From contig JAHPYZ010000007.1 of NCBI GenBank assembly GCA_019058425.1, forward strand, positions 41,668-94,213: a stretch of DNA of 52,546 bases, read 5' to 3'. Shown here piece by piece: positions 50,768 through 52,546 of this stretch (position 1 is the first letter of the stretch; the number at the start of each line of letters is the position of its first letter). This DNA is from Promethearchaeota archaeon. Its GTDB lineage: Archaea; Asgardarchaeota; Lokiarchaeia; Sigyniarchaeales; SOKP01. Made by a program: the position numbers and the translations under genes. A model generated the notes under the pieces. It was not told the DNA's origin, did no database searches, and saw only the letters and a list, made by a program, of their open reading frames with translations.

Positions 50768-51238
50768 TCAATCTACATTCACAGGATTTTTACACTTATT
50801 ACACCGTTTTGCACCGCGAAATAATGAGTTTCCACATTCAGGGCAATGGTATCGTTTTTCCTCTGCTTCAACCCATTTTTCTGTCCCTAATTCTCTCCAC
50901 TGAGGTATTGCTCTTAGAATTACCTTTTTACCTACAGGAACTGGAAATTTGTCAATGAATTTACAAGGAAAATCATCACATTGGTAACAACTTTCGAACC
51001 CTTTATTTTTTATACAATCTCTAATCTGACACATCTTACAATATCCAAAAATATCGTCTTGATTTTCTGCAAGACAACCCTTACATTTAATATCTTCAAT
51101 AGTTTTCGAAAATGGTTTATAAACATCAACGAGTATTTCCTTAAATTTTGTATTATTATCTCTATCAGCGATATGAATCGCACAAACACCACAATATAGT
51201 CCACACGGCGCTAAGAGCGCTTTATTAATTTCTGACAT
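50768..51238 (-). CDS. DUF3795 Cys-rich protein
   Basis: A 156-residue protein with the DUF3795 layout: an early CGLYCGVCAI cluster, CKGC, CKMC, DC and CYQCDDFPC pairs, then a C-terminal zinc ribbon (CPECGNSL ... CNKCKNP). The first 90 residues probably bind two or three metal ions or an iron-sulfur cluster. Function of the family is not established; it is widespread in anaerobic archaea and bacteria. It is a neighbour of a MazG-like gene, 16 bases apart on the same strand, likely co-transcribed. Confidence 0.87.
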   Translation of the reverse strand: MSEINKALLAPCGLYCGVCAIHIADRDNNTKFKEILVDVYKPFSKTIEDIKCKGCLAENQDDIFGYCKMCQIRDCIKNKGFESCYQCDDFPCKFIDKFPVPVGKKVILRAIPQWRELGTEKWVEAEEKRYHCPECGNSLFRGAKRCNKCKNPVNVD

Positions 51239-51254
51239 TTTTTATACGTTTCTT

Positions 51255-51626
51255 TTATTTTTTATAATAAGTTCCGTTATTAAATTCCTTACTTGAATAC
51301 TTTTTTTTATTTTTTTCCATTTTTTTTATAAAAATTTCACTTAAGTCCAAATCTAAGGTATTTATCAAACTAATAAGATATATGAAAACATCAGCGATTT
51401 CTTCTGAAATTTTTTTAAGAAGTTGATCGTTATTCCATATCTCTTTCACAGTATAATCTTTAAACAGTAACAGCTGTGATAATTCACCTGCTTCACAATT
51501 TATAGCTTGTACTAAGTTTTTGGGAGTATGATATATGTTCCAATTACGATCATCAACAAATTTGTTTACTTCCTCTTTAAAAAATGAAATTGTTGTTCCA
51601 AAATCATTAATTTTATTATTTTTCAT
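51255..51626 (-). CDS. MazG-like nucleotide pyrophosphohydrolase (dCTPase/RS21-C6 type)
   Basis: A 123-residue all-helical house-cleaning enzyme that would hydrolyse non-canonical or surplus (d)NTPs. The catalytic metal site is visible as EAGEL (in AINCEAGELSQLLLF) and EEIADVFIYLISL, the ExxE and ExxD pairs typical of the RS21-C6/MazG fold. Single domain, unlike full MazG. It precedes the DUF3795 gene by 16 bases on the same strand. Confidence 0.88.
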   Translation of the reverse strand: MKNNKINDFGTTISFFKEEVNKFVDDRNWNIYHTPKNLVQAINCEAGELSQLLLFKDYTVKEIWNNDQLLKKISEEIADVFIYLISLINTLDLDLSEIFIKKMEKNKKKYSSKEFNNGTYYKK

Positions 51627-51657
51627 AATTAATCATTTTAAAGCAATTGAGAAAAAA

Positions 51658-52485
51658 CTATTTAAGTTTCCTTATAAACTCACAGATTAATTCATTAACT
51701 ACCTCTTTCCTCTGAGCTGGAGCAAAATGTCCTGCCATATCAATTATGTTTAATGAGGAATTAGGTATCATTCTATGTAGTTCTTCTGACATTTGTTCTG
51801 GCGCAAAATTATCAAGTCTTCCACCAATTATTAGAGTAGGGCAATTAATACCAGATGGGTCATATTCTTTTATCTCATGTATCATTCGAAAGATTTGATC
51901 TTCAATTTGCATATATAAATCATCTTTAGTTAAATTTAAGCCAGATAATGAATCAGATAAAGCAGTTATTATATATGGAATTGTCTTATCTAATATTTTT
52001 TCGACAGAGTTGGCTAAGACTTCTAAAAAATTCATCCTGATAAAATATGGGAGTAAATTATAAAAGATGTTCCGTACAACGTTATCAATCATAATATATC
52101 CAGAATTTAGAAGAATAAGAAATTTAATATCCTTAGGATGTTTTACAGCAAATAGCTGACCTATCATCCCACCTACTAAAGAGTGTCCAATGATACCATA
52201 TTTCTCCTTAATATCTAAATATTTTAGAAGATCCTCTAAATCTCTTATTATATCAAATCTTAGGTTCTTGGCTAGATCTAATTCCTTTGGATGGTCACTC
52301 CTTCCATGCCCTAAAGCGTCAAAAGCAATGATTCGATAATTTTCTTTCAATATTTTTATTTGAGCTTTAAAAAATGAAGCAGAAGACGCAAATCCGTGAA
52401 GTAAAATTATAGTACATGCCTTTGAATCGGGGTTGATATTTTCGTAATATAGATTATAACCCTCTTGGTTCTTGAAATAAGGCAT
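51658..52485 (-). CDS. Alpha/beta-hydrolase fold protein
   Basis: A 275-residue hydrolase. The oxyanion stretch IILLHGFASSASFF, the nucleophile elbow GHSLVGG (Ser in GxSxxG), an Asp in IGGRLDNFAPEQM and the catalytic His in DMAGHFAPAQRK complete the triad. A helical lid lies between. It has no signal peptide, so it is cytoplasmic. It could act on esters, lactones or similar; the substrate is unknown. ATG at 52485. It is followed by the MazG-like gene on the same strand, 31 bases on. Confidence 0.92.
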   Translation of the reverse strand: MPYFKNQEGYNLYYENINPDSKACTIILLHGFASSASFFKAQIKILKENYRIIAFDALGHGRSDHPKELDLAKNLRFDIIRDLEDLLKYLDIKEKYGIIGHSLVGGMIGQLFAVKHPKDIKFLILLNSGYIMIDNVVRNIFYNLLPYFIRMNFLEVLANSVEKILDKTIPYIITALSDSLSGLNLTKDDLYMQIEDQIFRMIHEIKEYDPSGINCPTLIIGGRLDNFAPEQMSEELHRMIPNSSLNIIDMAGHFAPAQRKEVVNELICEFIRKLK

Positions 52486-52546
52486 GTGAGATTATCAATA
52501 GTAATATTCAATAATTTTTGAAATTAAATATTCCAAAAATACTTTT

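Noticed and set aside
1..52546. CRISPR arrays, insertion sequences or prophage
   Set aside because: I saw no regularly spaced repeats, transposase, integrase or phage structural genes on either strand.

Overview
The window is about 52.5 kb of very AT-rich archaeal DNA, and it most likely comes from an Asgard archaeon of the Lokiarchaeia type. Archaeal markers are the uS13-uS4-uS11 ribosomal cluster, a histone, CofC (F420 synthesis), a geranylgeranyl reductase, TrmB and DUF211 proteins, and HdrA/MvhD/FrhB redox proteins. Asgard-like markers are a Ras-superfamily small GTPase, a histone with a lysine-rich N-terminal tail, a seryl-tRNA synthetase whose C-terminal half reads like the eukaryotic cytosolic enzyme, an FG-GAP (integrin-like) polytopic membrane protein, and selenoprotein genes followed by a eukaryote-like SECIS candidate. 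I see no tRNA, rRNA, CRISPR array, insertion sequence or prophage.

Layout. 1-1.3 kb: 5' part of a GH29 alpha-L-fucosidase gene (minus strand, cut by the window edge). 1.4-7.1 kb: a kinase-like DUF6206-type protein, a hidden 51-residue zinc protein, a tight trio (2-hydroxyacid dehydrogenase, RNA 2',3'-cyclic phosphodiesterase, HAD phosphatase), a DUF211 protein, two small conserved-looking proteins and a HIT hydrolase. 7.3-9.9 kb: a secreted beta-helix protein with a C-terminal sorting tail. 10-16 kb: histone, TrmB regulator, small GTPase, CofC, a coiled-coil protein, serS and a 61-residue protein.

16.2-20.3 kb is the most striking region. An operon encodes HdrA, MvhD and an FrhB-type protein. 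hdrA is read through two in-frame UGA codons and mvhD through two more, each at a position where homologues have cysteine. Ordinary gene calling breaks hdrA and misses mvhD altogether. A hairpin starting just after the mvhD stop codon has an AUGA...UGA core, a 9-bp stem and an A-rich apical loop, resembling a eukaryotic SECIS element. The operon probably couples F420, an iron-sulfur/flavin bifurcating module and thiol or disulfide redox chemistry. cofC nearby fits with F420 use.

20.4-25.9 kb: ribosomal proteins S13, S4 and S11, a terminator, a candidate structured RNA, a long disordered protein, NAD synthetase and two unrecognised small proteins. 26-32.3 kb: a solitary adenine-type DNA methyltransferase, a DUF6125-like protein, a ZIP metal transporter, a hidden 52-residue ribbon-helix-helix regulator, a geranylgeranyl reductase and a Gfo/Idh/MocA oxidoreductase. 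32.4-41.2 kb: the FG-GAP membrane protein, an Hsp20-PadR stress operon with a strong 3' hairpin and an operator-like palindrome, a membrane-bound glycerophosphodiester phosphodiesterase, a 7-TM protein and a chemotaxis-type transducer. 41.3-45.8 kb: a NagD-like HAD phosphatase, a CBS-membrane protein paired with an unusual Gly/Tyr/Trp/Arg-rich membrane protein, and two zinc-binding proteins. 46-50.7 kb: a purine operon (purC, a small membrane protein, purS, purQ, purL). 50.7-52.5 kb: a DUF3795 protein, a MazG-like pyrophosphohydrolase and an alpha/beta hydrolase.

All functions come from motif reading and translation by eye. No database search or RNA folding was run.
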